Shown here: positions 40,701 to 50,183 of the stretch, one piece after another | Position numbering within the stretch: the first letter of the stretch is position 1 | Layout of the letters: every line of letters starts with the position of its first letter | NCBI RefSeq assembly: GCF_026230105.1 | Contig: NC_079474.1 | Span: forward strand, 33,370,294 to 33,434,293 | Reading direction: 5' to 3' | Origin: Diorhabda sublineata | Lineage: Eukaryota > Arthropoda > Insecta > Coleoptera > Chrysomelidae | DNA: 64,000 nucleotides | Made by a program: the position numbers and the translations under genes | The notes under the pieces: generated by a model | Told to the model about the DNA's origin: nothing | Databases searched by the model: none | The model's input: only the letters and a program-made list of their open reading frames with translations

Positions 40701-43700
40701 ATTTGTAAAATTAACGCCAACTGCACTAAAGTGGACGAAAATCTCCAAAGATAGCGTAGGAAAGAGAAAGGAAAAGAAAATTAAAGATAGATATGGATAG
40801 AATATAAAAACCATCAGATTCTTGGAAAAACGAATGTTAATCATCGAGCTCGCAGATAGGAAAAGAAACTGGACATGATAATGCATTTGGGGAAACCAAA
40901 ATCTCATTATAGAGAATCATGGAGATGTGGATATTGGTCCGATAAATACAAAACAAAAACGAAAAAAACGTTCTTCCAATACTGTCTCAACTTCTTTAAA
41001 TCTATCTGAAAAAACGTTTTATCGAGATCTAAAAATAAAAAGTGGGTGATAAAATCATCATTTGAGTCAGATTTCAGCTCGGTGAATGACTGTTTCAAAT
41101 TTGGTAATAAAAAGAAATATCATTGGACCAAATCAGCTGAGCAAACATTAGCCCAATGCGACCAATCGTGTCGATAGCCTTATCATAATGGAAGAACTTT
41201 TTTTTCGTTGAATGAGACTCGTTTTTCTTCGATTCGGTCTTCAATCGGCTTTCTACGAGAAGTACAAAAAAAACAAAAATTTTGGTCTCCTTTTAGCCCC
41301 ATACACGTTTCCCAGCGATGTTCAATAAGTTCGATGCACTTTTTATAATAAGAATCGACAAGCTCCTCAAAATAGCCATAAACTGCAAGTCAGGGAACAG
41401 AAAATAATCCGAAGGGGCTAAACATCACGAATGGGGTGCATGAGGTATCAACGGCCATCGTCGCAATAACGGATGTGTGAGCTGGTGCATTGTCTTCATG
41501 AAACAACACTTTCTTTTTGACCGAATGCGGCCGTTTTTGCTCGATTTCTTGTCTCAAACGTTGCAATAAGTCCGCATAATAATCGCCGTTGATAATTTTT
41601 ACTTTTTTAAAATAGTCAATGGAAATTATCCCAAAAAACCGACCCCATGACCTTGCCTGAAGATAGAACGATCTTTGTCTTCTTTGGAGCCGGTTTTGAT
41701 TCTTCTTTTGTTTCGAAACGACGCAAAAACATCTTCACGACGCTATTTTTGTTCCATTGTGAGCAAACGCAGCACCAATCTTGCGCACAGCTTTCTAATG
41801 TCGAAATTTTCAGTTAATATGCCTACTATTTCTACTAGTTTGTGCACTTTCGGTCAACGATCATCCCTGTTAACGTTCAATATTGATGGCTGCCAAGCAA
41901 TTAATACGTGGCGTCTTATAACTTCAATCATATGCTGTATAAATATACAATATTTTTCAAGCAACTACAACCATCTCTAGGTCAATCCAGGTACTTCTGG
42001 GACCTAATTGGGTATTGTACAACCCAATGACTGTTTTTCCTTTCTCCAGGTAATCGATGTAGATATAGATCTTATGAATCCTAGAAAACATCGGCCAACA
42101 ACTTTCCCACCGATAGGATCATCTCCTTTTTCTTTAGAACACATTTTTGTTTGATAAAAACCATAGTTTTTGATTTAGTCTTTGTCTATAATATGTACTA
42201 ATAGATCTACGACTCGTCATAGTCACGAAATTGCAAAAACTTCTTCAACAGTATCAAATACAGTTCTGCATTGGTCTCGAGTTTATATTATATTAGTGCA
42301 ATTGCAAATTTTCATGCAGATTATAACGTTTATCAATTTTAGATGATCCCAAGACGAAGTTACAATTCAACAGCGGATTCATTCCTGGACAAATAGCCGA
42401 TGTCCGCAGCGACCTGATTACGAGCGGAGGTAAAGCGAACCTCTTCCACGTTACAGTCAAATTGGACGATGCCAATTTCCTAAAACCCGATTACAACGTC
42501 AATTCCAAAGCGATTGAAAGCACTTTGACGCATGCTAAAGAAAACGTAGGAACGTTCGTTAAGGGATTAGAAAATATCGGAAAGGAAATTAGCAACGATT
42601 ACGTAAAAGAAGGAAACAAATTTTCTGAAATGTTCAAAACCGCCGTTCCCGATGTCCTTCCAGTGCTTCAATATTACGACTCGGAATTACAAAAAATACA
42701 AAATGAACTAGATCAAGATAAATCCCTTGAAGAATTTAGAAAAGTTCTTAAAATCGTATACGTAAACTTCTTCGAGGTTCTCAGTGAAGTACTTACAACT
42801 GTAGTAGATATAATTAAATCGATAGAAGTGGCTGTAGAACGAATAACCACAGCTCTAATTGATTCTTTCGATAATTATATTGTTGTAGCACTCAGAGACC
42901 TTCTTGAAAAACTCCTCGGTATCTTTGGAGAAATTCTTAATATGTTAATAGACATAGTTTCGGCCTATTTAGCACTCGTCAGTGAAGTTATAGAAAAATA
43001 CCAACCTGAAATCAAGCAACTCGCTGTTACTGTCAGCGAATTGGGTCAAGATGTCGGGAGATTCATTCAAAAATCTTACGTACAAGTTAGAAAGATTATT
43101 TCAGATTTGTATAAGAGAATTTCCGACGAACTTAAAGCACTTCCCATAGTTGAGGAATTGAGAGCCGAATGGGAAGACGTAAGTAAATAATATTAATAAT
43201 AATTATAATAAAATAACAAAACTTTTATTTTACAGTTTGTTAAGAATGGAATACCAAATGCCGATGGACTTGTAGGAGGTATTAAAGAAATCGCTGCAAC
43301 TATTAAAGATTTGGTACCGCCTGAAATATTTATTGCACCAGAAATTAATGAAATCGTAGATTTGACCGTCAGTTACTTGGAAAAGGTAAATAAATTCATT
43401 AAAGTGACAACTAACATATTGAATTTTTAAATTACGTAGTTATCAATTTCATCGGCATTAAAAATAATTAGTTTATTGGCTTTTTTGGAATAATATACAA
43501 AAATAATACAAGCTACAAACAAAATTAGGGGTTACATCTTCATTGATATTAATCAACTCATAAACAGAAAAAACTATACGATGAACTTAGCAACTTAAAA
43601 CGGTCATTCTCATTGGTAAACCAGCTTTTGTTTGCCAAAAGTATTCGAAAAAATCAGGAAAACCAATCGCAGGAAACGAATCATCTTGCCCATCATTTAA

Positions 43701-46700
43701 AATGTTTTTACCAAGACTTAATTTATCCGAATGGACAGAGACAATCAAATCCTGCGTACTAAACAGCTGAGACATGTTGCTCAGATATACCAACGTGTCC
43801 ATGCGATCCAATTCAACCAGCTATGAAGAGTTTCATGTTAGGGATGACATGACACGAGATGGCGTCCCAGATTTGAAGCATACAGCAACAGGAGTCGACC
43901 GCCGACGAGATAGAAGCACGATTCGAAAAGGTTACCTTCCAATCGGATCCAAGATGCCCAGGACCGGGCAAAATGGTATGGATTAAGAAGTCTTATGACT
44001 TATGACTATGAATTCAGCTGGAAATTATGTTATTTTTTCAATTAAAAGACCGAACGATGTAACCCTTAGTTGCTATTGTTGGTTATCATCCTCCGTGCTT
44101 TTTTATTTTCGTTATATTCACTTCTAATCAACGAAAACAGTGATCCGAATATTCTTTTGCCTCCGGTAGGTTCAGAGTATTTTTCTAAACGTGTCTATTT
44201 ACCAGTGCATTCATAAATTAATTATTTCGAAAAAAAAAATCGATGAATAATAGCTGGAAGACGTCACTCAAAGCGTTTTTTAAAATTTTTGATATATTTT
44301 TCATTAAAGCTATTTATTTTGTTTGATTTATAAGGGTTGTATGAAAAGTATTGGTAGTATCAGTTAGTTACTATCATGTTTAAATTCAGCTCTTCAAAAT
44401 TTACAATCTCTTATATATTATAATGGTGCAGAGGTTCTGGACATAGTGTCTAATTCCTGTTTTATTCACGATGATTTATTGTCTTTTAAACTTTTATCGA
44501 TTTTCATAGAAATTGTTGTTGAGGACAGTCCACGTAGTCTCAAAAAGGCGTATTCTCATTCTTCGATCTTAAAACGCTTTTTTAAAAACTAATCTTTCAT
44601 TATAAATAGTTGAAATTGATACTTCAGGGTCGAATGAACGTTGCTTTAGCTTATTGGAGATTAGACTATCTCCCGTGGACCCCTGGTGGTCCACCTGGTC
44701 TAACTCTCAACGAAAAGTAGTGTACGAACGATTATTGCAGTGGATCGATTCATATTAACTGTGTAACTACTAATGGAGTCGTTCTTTTAAATACAAAAAC
44801 TGAAAATCGATTAGATACAATAAAAATTTTATGTCGTAGATAATTTTTCACTTATTTTTCTTTCCAGAAAATCAAACAAGAACCTGTTGACGATTTCGCG
44901 GTATTTGATAAAATAATTACGGCTAATATCAATCTCATCAAGAAAGTTTTGTTCCTTCTAACGGATACAACATCAGATATTCGTCAACCGCAGATAACTC
45001 TCTCATTAGACATCTTCAATAAGTTACCTAAACTCGTAGCTGTCAAATTCTCACCAATCGCCTACATTTTACAAGAAGATCCATCTAAAGAGATAGTAAC
45101 TTTCTTATTATCACTGTTTAACAATCCGACTCAATGGATTCCTCCATTCCAACGTAAGTATCGATTTTTTAGTATCTAATAAAGTAAATAGTCTTCATTT
45201 AACCGTAATAGGGTCAGGTATAACGCCTTTGTCTGTGTTAGTTCATTTCGAGCCATTAATTACATTAAAAAAAACAATGGTGGACTAAAGTGCTTTATTT
45301 ATTTTTGCAGTGTTTGCAATGACAATTGAAGGACAATACATCTTCACTTTCGATGGAAAATACTACAACTTCCCAGCTAACTGCAAATACTTATTAGCTA
45401 GAGACGCGTTTAATGGTAACTTTACAATTATTGGTACTTACTCTAATGGTCATTTAACTGCTATATCATTGGCCGATCAACATGATTCTGTTACCGTAAA
45501 CGAGAACGGACAAGTGACCCTCAACAACGGTAAGTACTCGAATTATTTCTATTTAAAAACTGTGTCGAATGAAAAATTTTTTTTCAGCTCATGTAGAACT
45601 ACCTATTCGTAAATCAGGACTCAGCGTTTACAGAGACTACTATATGGTATATCTTACTTCGAAATCTGGTGTTACAGTAGCTTGTACACCAACGTTGAGA
45701 GGATGTGGTTATTTCATCTCAGGTTTCTACCACGGACAAATTAAAGGTCTTCTTGGTAAAGGTAACAACGAACCTTACGACGACTTCACCGCCGCCAATG
45801 GAAAGATCGTAACATCTGAAAGCGACTTTGGAAATTCGTACAAGATCGGAAATTGTAAACCTGTCGTTGTACCTGCAGCCGGACCGGTGAACGCCGAATG
45901 TACCAAACTGTTCGATTGGGAATCGCCGATGAGATTGTGCTATCCTTTCGTCGATACAGAAACGTTCAAAGCCGCTTGTACAGCAGGACTGGCATCCAAC
46001 ACACCAAACATCTTACAATCCGTAGCTGCTTCCTATGTAGCCAGTTGCTTACGGCATAACATTTTCGTATCAGTTCCACCTAATTTACGTAAGTTTTTTA
46101 ATCATATTCGTTAATAGACTGCCTAATAAAGTTGCCTCGTGTTATGTTGTCAAACTCTTCTTTTTTTATACGCTGCATGTGATTTTTAAGTGACATAACC
46201 TGCAAACAATTTGGAGGAAACAAATGCTGGTGTACCATACAGAATTGACCATTTTACATTGATCTAAAGGAAAGGAGGCGATATGTCTAGTTATTCCGAA
46301 AAAACAGGCGACCATTTGCTTTGCTGTTTCCAAAAAACTGAACTTATCCACCTCCTTGACAGTTTATTATACCCTTATTGAGTCGTATCTCCGATATACC
46401 CTTCAAACTACAAAAGAGAGTTGTTATATACTGGGAATAAACAGCAGGGACATCTTTAGAAGATTAAAAATTCTTACTTTTCCTTCCTTATTTGTCTTTG
46501 AATCCGTTAGACTAATTCGTAAGTACGTTTTTCCAATTTCAGAAAAGTCGTTGCACGGCTATCCACTTAGAAACGCGCAGCACTACCTTTATCAACCCAC
46601 TCCACGTTCAGAATTAGTTAAGGGCTCAATACTTTACATTGCAAAAAAATGCACAATCACTTGCCGATTGAAATCAAATCGATATCATTTTTATCCGCAT

Positions 46701-49700
46701 TTCGCAATAATTTGAGGGCATATTTACTGGAAAGTGCCTTCTAAATAGGGAACAGACAATCCCTTCGTGGGACCTGAACCCTTCTGTTGTATCAGCTACG
46801 GAACTAGAGAAACCTCGTAACCTCATGAAGTTGTTCATTTCGATGAATAATTTCAATTGATTAGATTTTTTGTGAGATTGTAAAGACAGAAATAATAATT
46901 TTCAATGTTCAACAGTGAAATGTACAAATGGACAAACACCTCGTTCAGTTGGAGACAAATTCAGCGTCAAAGTACCAACTAATGCCGCCGATATCGTTCT
47001 TTTGGTAGACACCGTTAAACAGAACCAAGTAGTCTACAATGAATTGATTAAACCATTAATTCAAGAGGTTATCAAAGAATTAGCTACTAAAGGAATTACG
47101 TAAGTATTATACTTACCTATATATCGAAAAATTACGAAAATATATATTTCAGTGACGTCGATATTCACCTAATCACCTACGGAGGGGAAAATCATTCACC
47201 TAGTCACGTTACCGTCGGTGGGAAATTAACTTACAAAGGAAAATTACCTGATTTAAAATTCGTCGATCCGCCTAAAAACGATTTCAACGTTGCCGGATTA
47301 ACCAAAACCGTCGAAGCACTACATAGTATTTTGAAAGACGTGGAATTAGCTCTAGGACAAGATCTTCAAGCTAGAACTTACACGGAAGGTTACAAATACC
47401 CATTCCGAGCTCACGCCGCGAAGACCATAATCGCCGTAACGGGTAAACCGTGTGAAGTTGGAAAACTATATCCAGTAAGTAATTATTTTTTAATAAAGCC
47501 TTTTTATTTATATAGTTCTCTTAGATATTGATGCTATTAGTTAGAAGCGTTCTTCTTCTCAAACTGTGCGTCTGATTTAGCGTTGACTTCTATACACCCT
47601 TTGAGGAGTATAATTGGGACATCGTGTCCTCTTCCATCCATCATTTTCTTTATTTTTTTTAGGGAATTTGCTTTCATTCTAATTGTCTTTTTTATCCATG
47701 TTCTATCTGTAATTATTGACTTTTTCCCTCGAAATAAGCTTCATCTTTACCTTCTATATTCGTCGATTTAAGACTTTGTGTCCTCTTCCATCTATTTTTT
47801 TTAAAACTTCCATTCCCTTGCAAGTATTTTTCTATTCCCCATTTCTTATATAATTCTTCTTCATCAATTTCTGTATTTCTCTTAGTGTTTACCAACCTCA
47901 TTTACCTTTCCTTTGTCGTATCGTTCTTATTTTGATTGTCTTCTTTGTATCTATGTTCTATCGAAAATTATCGTCTTCATCGTTCAAAATAGACCTTCTG
48001 TATGCCCTTTAAGATGTCGAATTGGAACTTCGTGTTCTCTTCCATCCATTTTTTCATTTCTCTCTATTATTTTTGGGAATCCGTTCTTATCTTAATTGTC
48101 TTCTTTGTATCTATGTTCTATCCGTAATTATCGAGTTTTTCCTTCAAAGTAGGCGTCAGCGCTGCCTTCGTTATTTCCTTTGAGGAGTCCAATTGGGATT
48201 CCGTGTCATCTTCGATCCATTTTTTCAAACTTTCCTTTCACAGGCAAGTATTTTCCATCCCCTCTTTTTCTTTGACAATTCTTCATCATCATTTTCTGTG
48301 TTTTTCTTAGTGTTCACTAACCTCATTTCCCTTTCTTCCGTTGTTTCATTCTCATTTAAATTGTCTTTTTTGCGTCCATCCTGCAACTATGATTATTGAC
48401 TTTTCCCATCCATAAAATTTGTAATACATCGAAATATGTTGATATTATTTTTGTTTTTTCAGCTACAGAAACTTAGAACTTTATTATTCAAGAACAATCA
48501 AATCTCCATACACTTGTTCACTCCATTCGAAAACTTCCACGTCAAAGACCAGAAGAAAACGTCTGATGTGATTGGTTTCAACAGCGAACACGTTTTCACG
48601 TTTAGTCAAGGAAAGAAAAAACCAGATGGCTCATCCGAACTTTATAAAGACCTTCAATACGATGATTATTGCGTTGATTTTACTGTTAAGGTAAATTTTT
48701 TGCCAATTCCAAGTTTTGAGTACAACGTATCTCGATTGGTTTTTATTGAGTTATGAATGAATGAATAATAATCGATTATTCGTTACGATTATAAAATAAA
48801 TGAACCAATCATACTATGTCAGCCTAAACGTATCCAAATCCTGTCTTATTCCAATCCGAATTTGGAGTTAAGATCAATGCTTAACATCTTAGTCACTGGA
48901 CATTTGACTACAGTTCAATTTTAGAGAATACGATGTTGATGTGTGTTGATACGGCTTATAAAAATTCTCTATAATTGTCGACTTCGTCGTTAAAACATTC
49001 TACTAGGTGAAAGGTTGCTTCGTTGCTACACAACGCGATTTCGATAGCAGATTTGGTTTATGAATCATACTTACATACATACCAGAGATATTCCTAACTT
49101 TTTGAGAAGCTTCAAAAGATTTAACACGCATTGTTAGACCCTCAGGAGAACAAAAGTCATTAAACCACGTCTTTTCCAAGCGTATGAACGCGATGAGTTT
49201 TCGTGACAGTTTACCATAATCTTGCTGATCACTTCAGTTATCATAGGAGCAGAATTTTCTTATCTCTGGAAACGCTCATAACTGGCTTGTTTTGGCCGTG
49301 TACGCGAGTTTCTGGTATCCCCATGAACGATATCTTTAAATCCATTCCATCCAGTCCATTTTTTTTTAACTCGAAGATATATCATCACCACGTGAACCAC
49401 GTCCGAAGACACAACAGTCGACTGGGAAGGTTATGGTTTCAGTTTTTTTGGGATGCGCATGGAATATCGTTTTTATCAACCATCTCCAAATGGGAGAGAA
49501 AAACTACCGTTTCACTAAAACAATGCAGCGAACGAATTACACTTCGAATCGCTTTCTCATCCACCGTATTGTCCAGATCTGGCCCCCAGTGACTCTGGCT
49601 ATTCGCTAATCTCAAAAAAATGCTCACCGTTGTGAAATTCAGCTCAAATGAGAAGCATTCGCTGAAACTGAAGCCATCGAGAAGTTAGAGAAGCGTTGGA

Positions 49701-50183
49701 ATGATTGTATTGCTCTTGAAGGAGATTACATTGATAATTAAATTGATTTTTGGCAAAAAAATGTGTTTTTCTTAGTTAGTCACACGACTTATTGAGTGAT
49801 GAGGTATTTCGAAGCGATTCATTTGGATGTTAAATCATTTTCTGACTTTTTCAGAGACTTTAAAAGATTCAATGTCATAAATATGATCAATTTCTAATTT
49901 CAAATGGTTAATTTTATCATGAATTATATAAACAATATTATAAACAACTTATTGTTGTTTGATTGAATGTTTTTTATTTTAGAATCGTGGTAACGTTTTT
50001 GTTTCAAACAACTTCTTAGATGCCAAAGCCGATCAACGCAAACATTTTGCTCACGTAGCCGCTTACAATGTTGTAGACACGATCGCCAATTACCAAGAAG
50101 GTTTAGATTGTGAATGTAGAGTTGTATCGCCGATGTCGGCAAAAAATATTTGCTCAGAATCATATGTTCCAAAGAAAAACTAA
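13737..50183 (+). CDS. apolpp: Apolipophorin precursor (apolipophorins I/II), 22 exons
   Basis: Apolipophorin is the large non-exchangeable apolipoprotein of haemolymph lipophorin, secreted by fat body and cleaved into apoLp-II and apoLp-I. Exons: 13737-13809, 21814-21843, 22348-22541, 24325-25248, 26533-27007, 28113-28786, 31107-32244, 35315-36696, 37860-38168, 38228-38299, 38409-39348, 39408-39829, 39886-40393, 42343-43178, 43236-43385, 44868-45153, 45311-45529, 45588-46088, 46916-47099, 47153-47474, 48463-48690, 49983-50183. They sum to 10,068 nt, or 3,355 residues plus TAA, matching the usual insect length of about 3,300-3,400. Residues 1-24 are a signal peptide (LGLALAVFLVAQQTFA). A vitellogenin/LLT-type N-terminal lipid-transfer region starts near residue 35 (FKYTPGTTYKYNYEG). 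RARR at 713-716 is a furin-type cleavage site. Beta-rich repeats fill the middle, amphipathic helices lie near 2420-2690, and a vWD domain is near 2809-2975. The frame is open throughout, with no sign of a pseudogene. Confidence 0.96.
14285..15120. repeat. Diverged tandem duplication of about 480 bp in apolpp intron 1
   Basis: Blocks at about 14291-14640 recur at about 14770-15115 in the same order: 'aatggattctt', 'aatc-tgcata-tcga', 'tttaccactttctgagctaaaa', 'accgtgaagcc', 'aatttggcgaatacgc-ggttcatt' and 'gtatttttatca-agcgg-gtctttgat'. The first copy carries a perfect 11-bp hairpin at 14507-14534 that the second lacks. No coding content was recognised. Confidence 0.75.
14507..14534. repeat. 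Perfect 11-bp stem hairpin
   Basis: GAACAGGACCG (14507-14517) and CGGTCCTGTTC (14524-14534) pair exactly around a 6-nt loop (tgaagc). It is GC-rich in an AT-rich intron. The aligned second copy of the surrounding duplication (near 15000) reads 'aagaaccgtgaagcctgttcgc', so the right arm contains an apparent insertion relative to it. Confidence 0.7.
15480..16730. other. Unresolved segment of apolpp intron 1
   Basis: Short open frames of 60-105 codons occur on both strands, but none shows a recognisable domain and they overlap one another. Composition is a little less AT-rich around 15500-15720, so an eroded mobile element is possible. I cannot name it. Confidence 0.3.
16752..17100 (-). mobile_element. 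Internally deleted mariner element (copy A)
   Basis: On the minus strand the translation runs FERGRTTCEDQHRSGGPNE, typical of the mariner DNA-binding half. It then jumps straight to RPHLPKKKVLFHQDNAPGH and PHAPYSPDLTP, which belong to the catalytic half. The intervening few hundred bases of a full transposase are missing. Stops are present in the C-terminal part. It is inactive, sits in apolpp intron 1, and belongs to the same subfamily as the copies near 37610, 41290 and 49400. Confidence 0.8.
17930..20850 (+). mobile_element. Decayed mariner (copy F), interrupted by a LINE insertion
   Basis: Recognisable blocks on the + strand are FGDKAPSRITVFCWYSE (about 18050), LPKNINAVHEIIQS (about 18175), VWVFQVELNPSKA (about 18262), a diverged VNSEW-TSFCL block (about 18303) and HPPYSPWLDP (about 18425). 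The C-terminal block FDNWFKHMHTWFDL ends at 18600, and the reading resumes after the LINE as NGEYFGI-stop at 20760-20783. The order matches a mauritiana-like mariner transposase with an internal deletion and several frameshifts. Terminal inverted repeats were not resolved. It is non-functional. Confidence 0.75.
18601..20749 (-). mobile_element. Non-LTR retrotransposon (LINE B) with target-site duplication
   Basis: GTTTGATCTT at 18591-18600 is repeated at 20750-20759, flanking the element; this is a 10-bp target-site duplication. The minus strand encodes a reverse transcriptase with PENYRGINLL, DEQQGFRSGRSSTDA, INLQKAFDRI, GIRQGDSFSPLLFN, an intact YADDAVLL catalytic box and a C-terminal GRPRKRW motif (last stop near 18665). 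The upstream linker (20645-20103) is in another frame. One extra base near 20140 (in 'cccaaagtatc') explains the shift. No endonuclease domain is present upstream, and a 5'-leader-like GC-rich stretch near 20640-20700 abuts the linker, suggesting internal deletion. The 3' end carries an (AAG)n-like tail at 18601-18615. RTE-like or a related clade is likely but not certain. Confidence 0.88.
20860..21813. other. Remainder of apolpp intron 1
   Basis: AT-rich, apart from a GC-richer patch at about 21375-21600 that may be an unidentified mobile fragment. No domain was recognised in any frame. The intron ends at the AG at 21812-21813. Confidence 0.35.
22542..23714. other. 5' part of apolpp intron 3
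   Basis: No coding signal was recognised. The composition is mixed, with a run of GC-richer sequence at 22650-22930 that could be an unidentified mobile fragment. Confidence 0.3.
23715..24280 (-). mobile_element. Degenerate LINE reverse-transcriptase C-terminus (LINE C) in apolpp intron 3
   Basis: Minus-strand reading, from 24280 downward, shows KYLGVVT, then SEIRSRIERA-TAFNNMKKL, then SFGIWIYRLILLISWTEH, then RKLEYFGRILRHA. This is the characteristic order at the C-terminal end of many insect LINE reverse transcriptases (YLG, EIRxRIxKA, WxYRRxLxISW, RKLxYFGH). Stops separate the blocks, so it is dead. It ends a few dozen bases before the acceptor of apolpp exon 4 at 24325. Confidence 0.75.
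25465..25765 (+). repeat. 70-bp tandem repeat with heat-shock-element arrays in apolpp intron 4
   Basis: The unit 'atgatctgg-aagttctaaaatgaatg...atcgatttagaatgt' starts near 25522, 25592 and 25662, a 70-bp period, with partial units on either side. The units are dense in alternating GAA and TTC triplets at 5-bp spacing. AGAAATTTCTCGAAT at 25579-25593 is a perfect three-unit heat-shock element. TTCTAGAAGATTCTAGAA at 25715-25732 is a perfect four-unit one. Whether it is bound by HSF is not known from sequence. Confidence 0.8.
27008..28112. other. apolpp intron 5, content unresolved
   Basis: About 1.1 kb between the donor at 27008 and the acceptor ending at 28112. Short open frames (for example 27195-27401) have no recognisable domain. 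An eroded mobile element is possible, since composition is less AT-rich than elsewhere, but nothing specific could be assigned. Confidence 0.3.
28553..28564 (+). other. apolpp: Furin-type cleavage site RARR in apolpp
   Basis: The codons AGG GCA CGT CGT encode Arg-Ala-Arg-Arg at residues 713-716, followed by Asp. It fits the RX(K/R)R furin consensus and lies at the position where insect apolipophorin precursors are cut into apoLp-II (N-terminal) and apoLp-I (C-terminal). The surrounding residues are hydrophilic and helix-prone, as expected for an exposed loop. Confidence 0.85.
28970..30817. repeat. 181-bp satellite array in apolpp intron 6, with 362-bp higher-order pattern
   Basis: The word GTTCCGTGAC recurs at 29175, 29356, 29537, 29718, 29899, 30080, 30261, 30442, 30623 and 30804, always exactly 181 bp apart. 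This gives nine full monomers plus a truncated tenth. Two monomer types alternate from 29537 to 30622: type A has 'ttgcaggaaaatgataattttta' and 'tttgcgttc'; type B has 'ttgccggaacatgataattatca' and 'tttacgttc'. The effective recent unit is therefore a 362-bp dimer. Strongly diverged relatives precede it from about 28970. Confidence 0.95.
32245..33039. other. 5' part of apolpp intron 7
   Basis: Unique-looking sequence before the satellite. A stretch at about 32895-32925 ('cccttcgcaaggtcctgaacc') resembles one at about 46758-46785 ('cccttcgtgggacctgaaccc'), suggesting a dispersed repeat shared by two apolpp introns. Confidence 0.35.
33040..35060. repeat. 213-bp satellite array in apolpp intron 7
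   Basis: The anchor CGATTC(C/T)TG starts at 33102, 33316, 33529, 33743, 33957, 34170, 34383, 34596, 34809 and 35022, so the period is 213-214 bp over about nine monomers. The last few monomers are almost identical to each other, while the first and last edges are diverged. The sequence is unrelated to the 181-bp array in the previous intron. It is non-coding. Confidence 0.95.
36697..37612. other. apolpp intron 8, mostly unassigned
   Basis: Starts at the donor following codon 460 of exon 8. There is a mixed-composition stretch at 37330-37580 with a short minus-strand frame but no recognised domain. The mariner fragment begins at 37613. Confidence 0.35.
37613..37760 (-). mobile_element. Mariner C-terminal fragment (copy B) in apolpp intron 8
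   Basis: The minus-strand sequence is collinear with the C-terminal end of copy C at 41300-41440: 'tttcccagcgacgttcaat', 'gcactttttataataagaatcg' and 'aagctc-tcaaaat'. Only the last 50 or so codons remain. Same subfamily as copies A, C and D. Confidence 0.7.
40394..41285. other. 5' part of apolpp intron 13 with short direct repeat
   Basis: A purine-rich word 'ggaaagacgaatgttaaacatcga...ggaaaagaaac' near 40600-40650 recurs in diverged form near 40825-40870. The rest is AT-rich without recognised content. Confidence 0.4.
41291..41880 (-). mobile_element. Mariner transposase remnant (copy C) in apolpp intron 13
   Basis: On the minus strand the blocks run in order: LVEIVGILTENFDIRKLCAR, then LLTMEQK, then ISIDYFKKVKIINGDYYADL, then KKKVLFHEDNAPAHTS, then a diverged HPPYSPD-type region, then CIELIEHRWETCMGLKG. 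This is the longest surviving member of the subfamily here. The catalytic D of HEDNAPAH is present, but stops and frameshifts elsewhere kill it. Confidence 0.85.
42343..43178 (+). other. apolpp: apolpp exon 14: amphipathic-helix-rich lipid-binding region
   Basis: Encodes residues of about 2381-2659. From about residue 2420 the translation changes from beta-strand-like to long amphipathic helices with regular hydrophobic spacing, for example VEVLSEV/ITTALIDS/LLEKLLGIFGEIL/MLIDIVSAYLALV. Helical blocks like this bind the phospholipid surface in apoB-type proteins. The pattern continues into exons 15 and 16. The role is inferred from the helix pattern and the family. Confidence 0.65.
43386..44867. 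other. apolpp intron 15, including a mariner fragment and a possible LINE tail
   Basis: A mariner fragment lies at 43598-43690. Between 43760 and 43985 a + strand frame contains LRHVAQIYQRVH and, further on, AQDRAKW, weakly like the C-terminal end of a LINE reverse transcriptase; it is broken and I rate it low. The rest is AT-rich without recognised content. Confidence 0.35.
43598..43690 (+). mobile_element. Short mariner fragment (copy G)
   Basis: The + strand reads W-TSFCLPKVFEKIRKTNRRKRIIL, which is the segment just before the central catalytic aspartate in mauritiana-like mariners. It matches the sequence at 18315-18372 in copy F ('ggtaaaccagcttttg...aaccaatcgcag'). Confidence 0.65.
45311..46088 (+). 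other. apolpp: apolpp exons 17-18: von Willebrand factor D domain
   Basis: Residues from about 2805 on read TIEGQYIFTFDGKYYNF, CKYLLARDAFNGNF, then GQIKGLLGKGNNEPYDDF and FGNSYKIGNC. This is the vWD fold of the large lipid-transfer protein family. The usual GLCG motif of other vWD domains is GLLG here. The intron 45530-45587 splits the domain. A cysteine-rich stretch follows (C-TKLFDWESPMRLCYPF). Confidence 0.85.
46089..46915. other. apolpp intron 18
   Basis: Contains the mariner fragment at 46175-46330 and a short dispersed-repeat-like stretch near 46758-46785 that resembles 32895-32925. The remainder has no recognised content. Confidence 0.4.
46175..46330 (-). mobile_element. Mariner fragment (copy E) in apolpp intron 18
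   Basis: The minus strand reads KQMVACFFGITRHIASFPLD, then VNSVWYTSICF. These are the well-known central residues of mauritiana-like mariner transposases. Only about 50 codons are left and no ends are visible. It is the same type as copies F and G and different from A-D. Confidence 0.8.
47580..48410. repeat. Pyrimidine-rich degenerate tandem repeat in apolpp intron 20
   Basis: A block around 47821-47925 ('aagtatttttc-at-cccc', 'attcttcttcatca', 'ttcttagtgtt', 'aacctcattt') recurs around 48245-48345, about 425 bp later. Within each block, 'tgtc(c)tcttccatcc' (47624, 47781, 48035, 48208) and 'gtaattat(t)gactttt' recur more often. It is probably an old tandem or nested duplication. Confidence 0.6.
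48691..49982. other. apolpp intron 21
   Basis: The right half holds mariner copy D. The left half (48691-49400) has no firm assignment, though 49000-49400 is less AT-rich and may be the eroded N-terminal half of the same mariner. Confidence 0.4.
49400..49745 (+). mobile_element. Mariner C-terminal half (copy D) in apolpp intron 21
   Basis: The + strand, with frameshifts, gives QSTGKVMVSVFWDAHGI, then HPPYCPDLAPSDSGYS, then AIEKLEKRWNDCIALEGDYI followed by a stop at about 49740. The order fits the second half of a mariner transposase. It is on the opposite strand from copies A-C of the same subfamily, so they are independent insertions. Confidence 0.8.
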
